Below are positions 32,721 through 41,118 of a stretch of DNA of 64,000 bases, in pieces; the first letter of the stretch is position 1; each line of letters begins with the position of its first letter. The notes beneath the pieces were generated by a model. It was not told where the DNA came from, did no database searches, and was given only the letters and a program-made list of their open reading frames with translations. This DNA is from Kitasatospora phosalacinea (lineage in GTDB: Bacteria > Actinomycetota > Actinomycetes > Streptomycetales > Streptomycetaceae): assembly GCF_000716545.1 (NCBI RefSeq), contig NZ_JNWZ01000003.1:62001-126000 (forward strand), in the 5' to 3' direction. The translations under genes and the position numbers were made by a program.

Positions 32721-34523
32721 TCAGGCGGCCGGCACCGGGAGCGCCTCGCGGCCCAGCAGCGCGGCGTAGCGGCCGCCGCGGGCGAGCAGTTCGTCGTGGG
32801 TGCCGAGTTCGGCGATCTCGCCGCGGTCGAGGACGGCGATCTGGTCGGCGTCGCGGACGGTGGAGAGCCGGTGCGCGATGGTGATGGTGGTGCGGCCGGC
32901 GGCGAGGGTGTCCAGGGCCTGCTGGACGGCGTGCTCGGTGCGGTTGTCGAGCGCGCTGGTGGCCTCGTCCAGGATCAGGACCGGCGGGTTGCGCAGCACG
33001 GTGCGGGCGATGGCCAGGCGCTGCTTCTCGCCGCCGGAGAAGCGGTAGCCGCGCTCGCCGACCATGGTGTCGTAGCCGTCGGGGAGGGCCGCGATCATGT
33101 CGTGGATCCGGGCGGCCCTCGCGGCTTCGACGAGTTCGGCGCCGGTGGCGTCGGGCTTGGCGAAGCGCAGGTTGTCGGCGACCGAGGCGTGGAACAGGTA
33201 GGTCTCCTGGGAGACCACGCCGACGGCGCGGGCCAGCGTCCCGAAGGACAGTTCGCGCACGTCCACCCCGTCGATCAGGACCCGGCCGCCGGTGGCGTCG
33301 TACAGGCGCGGCACCAGGTAGGAGAGGGTGGACTTGCCGGAGCCGGTCTCGCCGACCACGGCGAGCGAGCCGCCGGCCGGGACGGCCAGGTCGATGCCGG
33401 AGAGCGTGGGGCGGTCCTGGTCGGGGCGGTAGTGGAACTCGACGCCCTCGAAGCGGACGTCGCCGCGGATCTCCTCCAGGTGGACGGGGTGCTCGGGTTC
33501 GTCGATCTCCACCGGCAGGTCGAGGTACTCGAAGATGCGCTGGAACAGGGCGAGCGAGGTCTGCACCTCCACGCCGGTGGACAGCAGGCTGACGGTGGGG
33601 CGGAACAGGCCCTGCTGGAGCGAGACGAACGCGACCAGGGTGCCCAGCGAGACGATCGGCGCCCCGGCGGCGGAGGCCAGGCCGGCCGCCCAGTAGATCA
33701 GCGCGGGCATGGCGGCCATCACGATCCCGATGGTGGACATCCGCCACCGCCCGGCCATGCTGGAGCGCACCTCCAGGGCGGCCAGGTCGTCGGAGCGCTC
33801 GGCGAACTCGCGGGTCAGCGAGTCGGAGCGGCCCATGGTGCGGCCGAGCAGGATGCCGCTGACCGACAGCGACTCCTGGACGGCGGAGGAGAGTTCGGCG
33901 AGCCGGCGCTGCCGCTCGCCGGTGATCTTCTTGCGCTCGCGGCCGACCCGGCGGCTGATCCAGACGAACACCGGGAGCAGCAGCAGCGAGACGATCGTCA
34001 GCCGCCAGTCGAGCGCGACCATCGCGACCACGCTGGCCACCACCGCCGTCAGGTTGGACACCAGGGAGGTGGCGGTGCCGGTGACGGTGGCCTGCATGCC
34101 GCCGATGTCGTTGGCGATCCTGGACTGCACCTCGCCGGTGCGGGTGCGGGTGAAGAACGCCAGCGACATCCGTTGCAGGTGCCGGTAGACGGAGGTGCGC
34201 AGGTCGTGCATGACGCGCTGGCCGACGGTGGTGGAGATCAGCGTCTGCAGGACGTTCAGCACGCTGGTGACCACGGCGGCGGCGATCATGCCGAGCGCGA
34301 GCAGGCTCAGCAGCCCCGTCCGCCCCTGCGGTATCGCGGTGTCCAGCACCGCGCGCAGCAGGAACGGCGTCACCACCGAGACCACGGCGGACGCCGCGAC
34401 CAGCAGCCCCACCACGCCCAGCCGCCCGGCGTAGGGCCGGAACAGCCGCAGGATCCGCCGCACCTGGGCGGGCTGCTCGGAGCGGCCCTCGGGCGGGGTC
34501 CAGTCGATCCGGTTCAACTGCAC
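32721..34523 (-). CDS. ABC exporter half-transporter (fused membrane and ATPase domains)
   Basis: 600 residues from a GTG at 34523, chosen because GGGAGGT lies just upstream; an in-frame GTG at 34550 lacks a ribosome site. Six membrane helices span about 45-330. The ATPase domain has Walker A VVGETGSGKST, signature FSGGEKQRLAIART (first residue F instead of L), Walker B VLILDEATSALDN and the switch His in IAHRLSTV. This is the multidrug/lipid exporter layout and should work as a homodimer. Its promoter overlaps a TTAG-n5-CTAA palindrome. It converges on the sigma gene with an 11-nt gap. Confidence 0.92.
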   Translation of the reverse strand: MQLNRIDWTPPEGRSEQPAQVRRILRLFRPYAGRLGVVGLLVAASAVVSVVTPFLLRAVLDTAIPQGRTGLLSLLALGMIAAAVVTSVLNVLQTLISTTVGQRVMHDLRTSVYRHLQRMSLAFFTRTRTGEVQSRIANDIGGMQATVTGTATSLVSNLTAVVASVVAMVALDWRLTIVSLLLLPVFVWISRRVGRERKKITGERQRRLAELSSAVQESLSVSGILLGRTMGRSDSLTREFAERSDDLAALEVRSSMAGRWRMSTIGIVMAAMPALIYWAAGLASAAGAPIVSLGTLVAFVSLQQGLFRPTVSLLSTGVEVQTSLALFQRIFEYLDLPVEIDEPEHPVHLEEIRGDVRFEGVEFHYRPDQDRPTLSGIDLAVPAGGSLAVVGETGSGKSTLSYLVPRLYDATGGRVLIDGVDVRELSFGTLARAVGVVSQETYLFHASVADNLRFAKPDATGAELVEAARAARIHDMIAALPDGYDTMVGERGYRFSGGEKQRLAIARTVLRNPPVLILDEATSALDNRTEHAVQQALDTLAAGRTTITIAHRLSTVRDADQIAVLDRGEIAELGTHDELLARGGRYAALLGREALPVPAA

Positions 34524-34563
34524 GGGGACCTCCCGGGGGTCGGTGGGCACGAGGACGGACCCG

Positions 34564-34599
34564 AGTTTAACGAGCCTTGCTCACCATTAGCAAACCTAA
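34564..34599 (-). promoter_or_regulatory. promoter of the ABC exporter overlapping a TTAG/CTAA palindrome
   Basis: Minus strand TTGCTA (34593-34588), 18-nt spacer, TAAACT (34569-34564). The -35 overlaps TTAGGTTTGCTAA (34599-34587), a TTAG-n5-CTAA palindrome that partly resembles an iron box. This block is AT-rich against its surroundings. Confidence 0.5.
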
Positions 34600-34628
34600 G
34601 CTTCTGGGCATTCCCGCCGGTGCGCGCG

Positions 34629-34711
34629 AGGAGGGCGGAGACGGCGGCGGGCGCGGAACCGGGGCGCGGCGGAGCCGCGCGGCCGGTTCCGCCCCGCCCC
34701 GCCGCCCTCCT
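34629..34711. terminator. large multi-part hairpin downstream of the SDR gene
   Basis: Outer arms AGGAGGGCGG (34629-34638) and its complement (34702-34711), middle arms GGAACCGG/CCGGTTCC (34655-34662 and 34683-34690) and inner arms GCGCGGC/GCCGCGC around GGA (34664-34680) form one long stem. Confidence 0.8.
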
Positions 34712-35483
34712 AGGGCTTGCGGTAGTCGCGGCCCGCCGTGTTGGAGAGCTTGCCGAGACCGCCCGGCGGCAGGAGCCGCGCGGCGGCGACGGCGGCCCGG
34801 TAGCGCTTGCTGGGGACGCAGAGCGGGCGGTTGCGGGCCAGGTCGCGCAGGGAGTCGTCGACGACGCGGTCGGCGGTGAGCCAGCCCCAGGCGGGGATGG
34901 AGGAGGTGCCCATGCCGGCCCGCTGGTGGAACTCGGTGCGGGTGAAGCCGGGGCACAGGGCCTGGAGGCGGACGCCGCTGCCGGCCAGGTCGCGGGCGAT
35001 GCCGAGGGTGAAGTTGACCACCCAGGACTTGGTCGCGCCGTAGGTGCCGCGCGGCAGGAAGGCGGCGACCGAGGCGACGTTGACGACCGCGCCGAAGCCG
35101 CGGTCGCGCATGCCGGGGACGGCGGCGGTGGTGAGCCGCAGCACGGCCTCGACGTGGACCTTGAGCATGTCCAGCTCGTCCTGCACGGGGACGTCCAGGT
35201 AGGTGCCGCGGTGGCCGAAGCCGGCGTTGTTGATCAGCAGGTCGACGGGCCGGGAGCCGTCGCGCAGCCGGCCTTCGACGGCCTCGATGCCGGCCTCGGT
35301 GGCGAGGTCGGCGCCCAGGGTCTCGACCTGGACGCCGTAGCGGGCGGAGAGGTCGGCCGCGGCGGCGGCCAGGCGTTCGGTGTCGCGGGCGACCAGCACC
35401 AGGTCGCGGCCGTCGCGGGCCAGGCGGTTCGCGTAGGCGGCGCCGATGCCGGCGGTGGCGCCGGTGATGAGAGCGGTGGTCAT
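34710..35483 (-). CDS. short-chain dehydrogenase/reductase
   Basis: 257 residues. Classical SDR motifs: TGATAGIGAAYANRLA (cofactor loop), LINNAGFGHRG, the catalytic Ser in NVASVAAFLP and Tyr/Lys in YGATKSWV (YxxxK), then CPGFTRTEF. These align with the DltE/YqjQ-like classical SDRs acting on fatty or aromatic alcohols and ketones. It is monocistronic with a large terminator after it. The substrate is not predictable. Confidence 0.9.
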   Translation of the reverse strand: MTTALITGATAGIGAAYANRLARDGRDLVLVARDTERLAAAAADLSARYGVQVETLGADLATEAGIEAVEGRLRDGSRPVDLLINNAGFGHRGTYLDVPVQDELDMLKVHVEAVLRLTTAAVPGMRDRGFGAVVNVASVAAFLPRGTYGATKSWVVNFTLGIARDLAGSGVRLQALCPGFTRTEFHQRAGMGTSSIPAWGWLTADRVVDDSLRDLARNRPLCVPSKRYRAAVAAARLLPPGGLGKLSNTAGRDYRKP

Positions 35484-35665
35484 GGCCCGACCGTACCGGG
35501 CGGTACCGCGGCGGCGCATCGACCGACCGGACCACGGGCGCCTCGGCCCTTCGGGCGACGCGGGCCCGCTCGGCGGCGCGCCCCGCACCGGCGTTGGTCC
35601 GATCACCCTACGGTTTCGGGCAGCGCCGCCGTCCCACGCGGCGCCCATCCCCTTCAGGAGAACTG

Positions 35666-35740
35666 ATGTCCGTTCGGCTCCACGCCCGCTCCATAGAAGT
35701 CGCACCGCCGGCCCGCTCCCGCCGCCCCTCGCGGCACTGA
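35666..35740 (+). CDS. possible short ORF with strong ribosome site, in a 387-nt gap
   Basis: 24 codons (MSVRLHARSIEV, then a Pro/Arg/Ser tail) with AGGAG 6 nt before the ATG. It is on the opposite strand from both neighbours and no gene follows it. A GC-rich inverted repeat (CGGGCCCG arms) lies shortly downstream. It is the only candidate feature in the gap 35484-35870. Short, basic and unsupported by a recognised family, it could be chance. Confidence 0.3.
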   Translation: MSVRLHARSIEVAPPARSRRPSRH

Positions 35741-35870
35741 CGGTCCGGCACCGGCTCCGCACGCCCGGGCCCGCCCCTCTCCACGGGGCCGGGCCCGACG
35801 CGCGTCCGGGGCCGGGCCGGGGCCCGGTGCTCCGCCGACCCGTCGACGGACCACCGGTCCGGCCGCCGGG

Positions 35871-36761
35871 TCACTCCGTCCGGTCCGCCCTGGCCCGCTG
35901 GTCGGCCAACCCGCCCGCGCCGACCGGGCCGAGGCGGGTGGCGGCGGTGGCCTTCAGCTCGGGGGCGAGGCGGGCGACGTCGCGGGAGCCGACGGCGGCG
36001 ATCAGGCCGGGCAGGAAGCCCCGCAGCGGCTGCATGCCGCGCAGCCACGCCTGGGCGTAGACGTGCGCGGAGCGGCGGGCCAGGCCGGCCACCAGGCGGT
36101 CGACGGCCGGGCCGATCGGATAGGTCTTGTTGGCCGGCCAGGGCAGTTTGGCCCGCATCTGCCGCAGCACGGCGTCCTGGTCGGCCCCGCGCACCATGTC
36201 GGTGTCGGTCCAGCTCAGGTACCCGACGCCGACCTTGACGCCCTGGTGGGCGACCTCGGCGCGCAGCGCGTGGGCGAAGGACTCGACGCCCGACTTGGAG
36301 GCGCAGTACGCGGACATCAGCGGGGCCGGGGTGAGCGCGGCGAGCGAGGCGATCTGCAGCAGGTAGCCGCGGCTCTCGGCGAGCGCGGGCAGGAAGGCCC
36401 GGGCGGTGGCGACGGAGCCGAGCAGGTTGACCTCGATGACGCGGGTCCAGGCCCGGTGGTCGCTGTCCTGGAGCGGCCCGCCGAGCGCGATGCCGGCGTT
36501 GGCCACCACGGCGTCGATCCGCCCGTAGCGGTCCTTGATCCGGTTCGCGGTCTCGACGAGCGCGTCCAGGTCGGTGACGTCGGCCTCCCAGGCGGAGGCG
36601 TGCTCGCCGCACTGGGCGGCCACCGCCTTGAGCTCGGCGGGCTCCAGGCCGACCAGCGCGACCTTGGCGCCGCGTTCGGAGAGCTTGCGGGCCATCAGCG
36701 CGCCGAGGCCGCGGGCGGCTCCGGTGACGACGACGACCTGCGAGGACAGCGGCGGTGTCAT
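35871..36761 (-). CDS. short-chain dehydrogenase/reductase of the BVMO operon
   Basis: 296 residues. TGAARGLGALMARKL, VVANAGIALGG, IASLAALTPAPLMSAYCASKSGVESF with the Ser and the YxxxK pair. The C-terminal extension (RGMQPLRGFLPGLIA) is typical of the SDR set near mycobacterial-type lipid operons. Its ATG overlaps the stop of the hydrolase gene by 4 nt, so it is the third, translationally coupled gene of the operon BVMO-hydrolase-SDR. This order recalls mymA-lipR-sadH of Mycobacterium; it may oxidise or reduce the alcohol freed after ester cleavage. Confidence 0.9.
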   Translation of the reverse strand: MTPPLSSQVVVVTGAARGLGALMARKLSERGAKVALVGLEPAELKAVAAQCGEHASAWEADVTDLDALVETANRIKDRYGRIDAVVANAGIALGGPLQDSDHRAWTRVIEVNLLGSVATARAFLPALAESRGYLLQIASLAALTPAPLMSAYCASKSGVESFAHALRAEVAHQGVKVGVGYLSWTDTDMVRGADQDAVLRQMRAKLPWPANKTYPIGPAVDRLVAGLARRSAHVYAQAWLRGMQPLRGFLPGLIAAVGSRDVARLAPELKATAATRLGPVGAGGLADQRARADRTE

Positions 36762-37690
36762 GCGGTCTCCTCAAGGGACGGCGAGGCGGTGGCCAGGGCG
36801 GCGAGGCGGCGGATCTCGGCGGCGACCTCGGCGGGGCGCTCGACCGGGCTCATGTGGCCGGTGCCGGGCAGTTCGAGCAGGCCGCGCGGGTCGGCCAGGG
36901 CGGCGGCGATCCGGCGGGCGTGGACGGGCGGGGTGAGCCGGTCGTGGCTGCCGGCGACGACGGCGGTGGGGGCGGCGACCCTGGCCAGGGCGTCGTGCAC
37001 GTCGAGGGTGTCGAGCACGGTCGCCCAGTGGAAGCGGACCTTCGCCGGGCAGGCGTGCACCACCTGCGCGCAGGCCTCGACCCGGTCGGCGGGGGTGGCG
37101 GGGCCCATGGTGGCGTACTTGAGGGCGGCCCTGGTGACGGCCGTGACGGGGCCGAGCGGGAGCCGGGAGCGCAGGATCTGCCGGTGCAGGAAGCGGCGCA
37201 GCCCCTTGGCGCGGACGGCGGCCGGCAGCACGGCCAGTTCGGCGATCAGCTCGCCGGGGCCGGTGTTGACCAGCAGGTTGGCGGCGGTGCGGGCGGCGAC
37301 GCCGGGCCGGTCGCCGGCCGCCATGACGGTCATGCCCCCCATGCTGTGCCCGGCGACCACGGCGCGCCGCCCGTCGGGGACGGTGGCGGCGAGCACCGCT
37401 TCGAGGTCGTCGGCGAGCTTGGCGGTGGAGTACCCGTCGGGGCCCGCCGGGGCGGGGCTGCGGCCGTGGCCGCGCTGGTCGTAGGCGACGACGCGGAAGT
37501 CGGCGGCCAGCCGGTTGATCACCGGCGCCCAGAACGCGGTGGAGCACGTCCACCCGTGGGCGAGCACGACCAGCGGCGCGCCCTCGGGCCCGTACTCCTC
37601 GACGTTCAGCTCGGCGCCGTCGGCGGAGCGGACGGTGCGCACGGCGGCCGGGTCGGGCAGCACGCAGTCGGCGGGGATGCGGCGGCTCAT
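36758..37690 (-). CDS. alpha/beta hydrolase of the BVMO operon
   Basis: 310 residues. Oxyanion region VLAHGWTCSTAFW, YDQRGHGRS, nucleophile elbow VVAGHSMGGMT, acid in GSHDRLTPP and His in PGTGHMSPVERP, so the triad is complete. It overlaps both neighbours by 4 nt (ATGA), between the Baeyer-Villiger-type monooxygenase and an SDR. The natural reading is that it hydrolyses the ester made by the monooxygenase. Confidence 0.9.
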   Translation of the reverse strand: MSRRIPADCVLPDPAAVRTVRSADGAELNVEEYGPEGAPLVVLAHGWTCSTAFWAPVINRLAADFRVVAYDQRGHGRSPAPAGPDGYSTAKLADDLEAVLAATVPDGRRAVVAGHSMGGMTVMAAGDRPGVAARTAANLLVNTGPGELIAELAVLPAAVRAKGLRRFLHRQILRSRLPLGPVTAVTRAALKYATMGPATPADRVEACAQVVHACPAKVRFHWATVLDTLDVHDALARVAAPTAVVAGSHDRLTPPVHARRIAAALADPRGLLELPGTGHMSPVERPAEVAAEIRRLAALATASPSLEETA

Positions 37691-39267
37691 GCGGTCACCG
37701 CCCGCACGTCGACCGGCGCGGCCTGCTCGGGCGCGGTGCGCTTGACCAGCTCGTACTCGGCGAGGTCGACGTGCCGGGTGGCGCGGCGGAAGGCGCTGGT
37801 GGAGGCGGGCCACAGCACGGTGTTCTTGCCGTCCTGGTCGAGGTACCAGCTGCGGCAGCCGCCGGTGGTCCACACGGTGCGGCCCATCCGGTGCTGGAGT
37901 TCCAGGTTCCACCGCCGCTGGGCGCGCTCGGTGGGCTGCATGGCGGTGGCGCCGACCGCGTCGAGGGTGGTGAGCGCGTCGATCAGGTAGTTCAGCTGGG
38001 ACTCGATCATCAGGATCATCGAGTTGTTGCCGAGGCCGGTGTTCGGGCCGATCAGGAAGAACAGGTTGGGGAAGCCGCGCACGGTGGAGCCGCGCAGCGC
38101 CTCCATGCCGTCCTTCCAGCTCTCGGCGAGCGCGGTGCCGCCGATGCCGAAGACCCGTTCGGCGATCGGCAGGTCGGTGACGTGGAAGCCGGTGCCGAAG
38201 ACGATCGCGTCGACCTCGTGCTCGCTGCCGTCCGCGCCGACCAGGGTGGAGCCGCGCAGCTCGCGCAGGCCGCCGGCGACCACCTCGGTGTTGGGCGCGG
38301 CCAGCGCCGGGTAGTAGGTGTTGCTGAGCAGGATGCGCTTGCAGCCGATCCGGTAGTCGGGGGTGAGCTTGGCGCGCAGCGCCGGGTCGGCGACGGCCCT
38401 GTGCATGTGCCGCAGGGCGACCTGCTGGACGAGCTTGAGCAGCTGCGGGCGGCGGACGAACGCGTCGACCTGGAGCTCGCGCATCACGAACAGCCCGGCG
38501 CGGCGCAGCAGCCCGGTCGGCGGGAGCTTGGCGTGCAGCCACTTCTCCACGCCGCTGACCTCGCGGTCGGCGCGCGGCAGGACCCAGGCGGGGGTGCGCT
38601 GGAAAACGGTCAGGGCGCCGACGGCGGGTTGGATCGCCGGGATGATCTGGGCGGCGGAGGCGCCGGTGCCGACCACGGCGACGCGCTTGCCCGCGAGGTC
38701 GTAGTCGTGGTCCCAGCGGGAGGAGTGGAAGACCTTGCCGGGGAAGGCGTCCAGGCCGGGCAGGTCGGGGATCTGCGGGTCGGCGAGCGGCCCGGCGGCG
38801 GAGACCACGGCGTCGGCGGTCCAGGTACCGGCCCTGGAGGAGACCCGCCAGCGGGTGTGCTCCTCCTCCCAGCGCAGTTCGGTGACCTCGGCGCCGAAGC
38901 GCAGGTGCGGGCGGAGCCCGAAGGTGTCGGCGACGCGCTCCAGGTAGGCCCGGATGTCGGGCTGGCCGGAGAACACCCGGGGCCACTCGGGGTTGGGCGC
39001 GAACGAGAACGAGTACAGGTGCGAGGGCACGTCGCAGGCGCAGCCCGGGTAGGAGTTGTCGCGCCAGGTGCCGCCGACGGAGTCCGCGCGCTCCAGGATC
39101 ACGAAGTCGGTGATGCCGGCCCGGCGCAGCCGGACGCCGGCGCCGAGGCCGCCGAAGCCGGAGCCGACGACGGCGACCCGCACGTGCGGGACGGCCTCGG
39201 CCTGCTGCGGGTCGGCGGCTCCGGGGTCGGCGCCGGGCGCGGGGGGCTTCTTGGTGCGGGGTGCCAT
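37687..39267 (-). CDS. flavin-containing (Baeyer-Villiger type) monooxygenase
   Basis: 526 residues; ATG at 39267 with AGGAGG upstream. After a Lys/Pro/Ala-rich 30-residue leader come the FAD Rossmann motif VAVVGSGFGGLGAG, the GTWRDNSYPGCACDVPSHLYSFSF segment (quoted in part), the BVMO fingerprint-like FPGKVFHSSRWDHD (FxGxxxHxxxWD) and the NADPH motif VVGTGASAAQ. These enzymes insert oxygen into ketones to give esters or lactones. First gene of a coupled three-gene operon, divergent from a MerR-family gene with a palindrome between. Confidence 0.9.
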   Translation of the reverse strand: MAPRTKKPPAPGADPGAADPQQAEAVPHVRVAVVGSGFGGLGAGVRLRRAGITDFVILERADSVGGTWRDNSYPGCACDVPSHLYSFSFAPNPEWPRVFSGQPDIRAYLERVADTFGLRPHLRFGAEVTELRWEEEHTRWRVSSRAGTWTADAVVSAAGPLADPQIPDLPGLDAFPGKVFHSSRWDHDYDLAGKRVAVVGTGASAAQIIPAIQPAVGALTVFQRTPAWVLPRADREVSGVEKWLHAKLPPTGLLRRAGLFVMRELQVDAFVRRPQLLKLVQQVALRHMHRAVADPALRAKLTPDYRIGCKRILLSNTYYPALAAPNTEVVAGGLRELRGSTLVGADGSEHEVDAIVFGTGFHVTDLPIAERVFGIGGTALAESWKDGMEALRGSTVRGFPNLFFLIGPNTGLGNNSMILMIESQLNYLIDALTTLDAVGATAMQPTERAQRRWNLELQHRMGRTVWTTGGCRSWYLDQDGKNTVLWPASTSAFRRATRHVDLAEYELVKRTAPEQAAPVDVRAVTA

Positions 39268-39342
39268 GGGCGGGCCTCCTGGCGAGGGTGGGGTGCGGGT
39301 GGCCGGCGGTGCTGCGGCGCCTCGGGAGCGGCGCCGGACGTT

Positions 39343-39358
39343 GCCAGTAATCACTGGC
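39343..39358. promoter_or_regulatory. operator-like palindrome between BVMO operon and MerR gene
   Basis: GCCAGT-AATC-ACTGGC, a perfect 6-bp-arm palindrome with an AT core in otherwise GC-rich DNA, lies in the divergent promoter region. A TTGACA element follows at about 39380 on the plus strand. Confidence 0.5.
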
Positions 39359-39437
39359 GCGTTTGGCAGAGTAGCCCTTGTTGACACTCAGTGGAATAGC
39401 GCGGGACGCGGCTGTTTCCGCGCCGCCCCGCAGCCCT

Positions 39438-40199
39438 ATGCTGACCGACGTGGCGGAGACCGAGCAGGAAGACGAGCACCCCCGCGCCTACCGGGTCGCC
39501 GAGCTCGCCGAGGCGGCCGGGGTCAGCGTGCGCACCGTCCGCTTCTACCGCGAACGCCGCCTGCTGCCGCCGCCCCGGAAGGAGGGCCGGATCGCCTGGT
39601 ACGGAGAGGAGCACCTGGCCCGGCTGCGCCTGATCGCCGAACTCCTGGAGCGCGGCCACGCGTTGGGCGGCATCGCCGAACTGATCGGCGCCGGCGAGGA
39701 CGGCCGGGACGTCGCCGAGCTGATCGGGCTGCAGGCCGCGCTGGTCGCCCCCTGGTCCGACGAGACGCCCGTCCACCTCGGCTGGGACGAGCTGCGCGCC
39801 GCGTTCGGCGACCAGCTCACCGAGGCCAACACCGCCGAGTCGGTCGCCCAGGGCTACGTCACCGTCGGCCCCGACGGCGTCACCCACGTCAGCCGGCGCC
39901 TGATGGACGCCACCGTCGCCCTGGTGGACGAGGGCGTGCCGCTGGCCGCCGTGCTGGACGTCAGCCGCCGGGCCGCCGAGCACGCGGACGCGATGGCCGA
40001 CCTGTTCGTCGCCCTGATCCGCGACCGGCTGCTCGGCGCGCTCACCCGCGTCCAGGACCTCACGCCCGCCGAGGCGGCCCGGCTCACCGAGCAGATCCAG
40101 CGCGTGCGCCCGCTCGCCCGGGCCGTCAACGACGCCCAGTTCGCGCTGGCGATGGACCGCCGGGTGCGCGCCGAGTACGGGGGCCTCACCGCGGAGTGA
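39438..40199 (+). CDS. MerR-family transcriptional regulator
   Basis: 253 residues from the ATG at 39438; a GTG 12 nt later is an alternative and neither has a clear ribosome site. The MerR helix-turn-helix is plain: YRVAELAEAAGVSVRTVRFYRERRLLPPPRKEGRIAWYGEEHLARLRLIAELLERGH, quoted here by its blocks YRVAELAEAAGV, TVRFYRERRLL and RLIAELLERGH. The long C-terminal part (about 170 residues) has no Cys pattern for metal sensing, so it probably senses an organic ligand. Divergent from the BVMO operon, which it likely controls. Confidence 0.88.
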   Translation: MLTDVAETEQEDEHPRAYRVAELAEAAGVSVRTVRFYRERRLLPPPRKEGRIAWYGEEHLARLRLIAELLERGHALGGIAELIGAGEDGRDVAELIGLQAALVAPWSDETPVHLGWDELRAAFGDQLTEANTAESVAQGYVTVGPDGVTHVSRRLMDATVALVDEGVPLAAVLDVSRRAAEHADAMADLFVALIRDRLLGALTRVQDLTPAEAARLTEQIQRVRPLARAVNDAQFALAMDRRVRAEYGGLTAE

Positions 40200-40296
40200 C
40201 CCGCGCGCCGCCCCGGCGGTCGTCCCACCCGTCACCTGCGCACCGTCCGTACCGTCCCGGCGTGGGAGAGTGGGAGGCGGTGAAGGGAGCACGGGC

Positions 40297-41103
40297 GTGT
40301 TGATGGAGAAGGTCACCGAGATCCTGGTCGAGGCCTCGGCCGAGGCGGTGGAGCCGCGGTTCCGGGCGTTGGCCGAGGGCGAGGTGATGGAGAAGGCCCC
40401 CGGCGAGATCGTCACCGTCGCCGACCGGGAGGCCGAGCGGATCATCTCCCGGCGCCTGCGCGAGCTGCTCCCCGTCCCCGTCGTCGGCGAGGAGGCCGTC
40501 TCCGCCGACCCCGCGCTCGCCCGCGCCCTGCACGAGGAGCCCGCCGCCTGGCTGGTCGACCCGGTGGACGGCACCCGCAACTTCGTCGCCGGACAGCCCT
40601 CGTACGCGGTGATGGCCTCCCTGGTCCGCCGCGGCGAGACGGTCGCCTCCTGGATCTGGCAGCCCTGCGACCGCACCGCGTACACCGCCGAGCTCGGCGC
40701 CGGGGCCTGGCGGGACGGCGAACGGCTCACCCTGCCGAAGGTCACCACCGCCCCCGAGAAGTGGACCGGCATCCTCAAGACCCGCTACTTCGCCCCGCCC
40801 GTCGGCCACCGGCTGCTCGCCAACACGCTCGCCCTCGGCCCCCTCGACCCCGGGCGCGGCTCCGCCGGCATCGAGTACCCGCTGGTCGTCACCGGCGTCC
40901 GCGACTTCGCCCTCTACTGGCGCACCCTCCCCTGGGACCACGCCCCCGGATCCCTGCTGGTCACCGAGGCCGGCGGCCGCAGCGCCCGCTTCGACGGCAC
41001 CCCCTACCGCCCCGAGGCGCCGGGCGGCACCGACGGCCTGCTGGTCGCCGCCGACCCGGAGCAGTGGGACACCCTCCGGGACATCCTGCTCGAAGGCGTG
41101 TAG
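40297..41103 (+). CDS. inositol monophosphatase family phosphatase
   Basis: 268 residues from a GTG at 40297 (GGGAG upstream; ATG at 40303 also possible). FIG-superfamily metal site: EIVTVADREAE, GEEAVS, WLVDPVDGTRNFVAG and WDHAPGSLLVTEAGG. Family members dephosphorylate inositol-1-phosphate, histidinol phosphate or 3'-phosphoadenosine 5'-phosphate. In the neighbourhood there is no biosynthetic operon to choose among these. Monocistronic, converging on the PLP decarboxylase gene with a 15-nt gap. Confidence 0.9.
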   Translation: MLMEKVTEILVEASAEAVEPRFRALAEGEVMEKAPGEIVTVADREAERIISRRLRELLPVPVVGEEAVSADPALARALHEEPAAWLVDPVDGTRNFVAGQPSYAVMASLVRRGETVASWIWQPCDRTAYTAELGAGAWRDGERLTLPKVTTAPEKWTGILKTRYFAPPVGHRLLANTLALGPLDPGRGSAGIEYPLVVTGVRDFALYWRTLPWDHAPGSLLVTEAGGRSARFDGTPYRPEAPGGTDGLLVAADPEQWDTLRDILLEGV

Positions 41104-41118
41104 CCGGCCGGACCGGGT

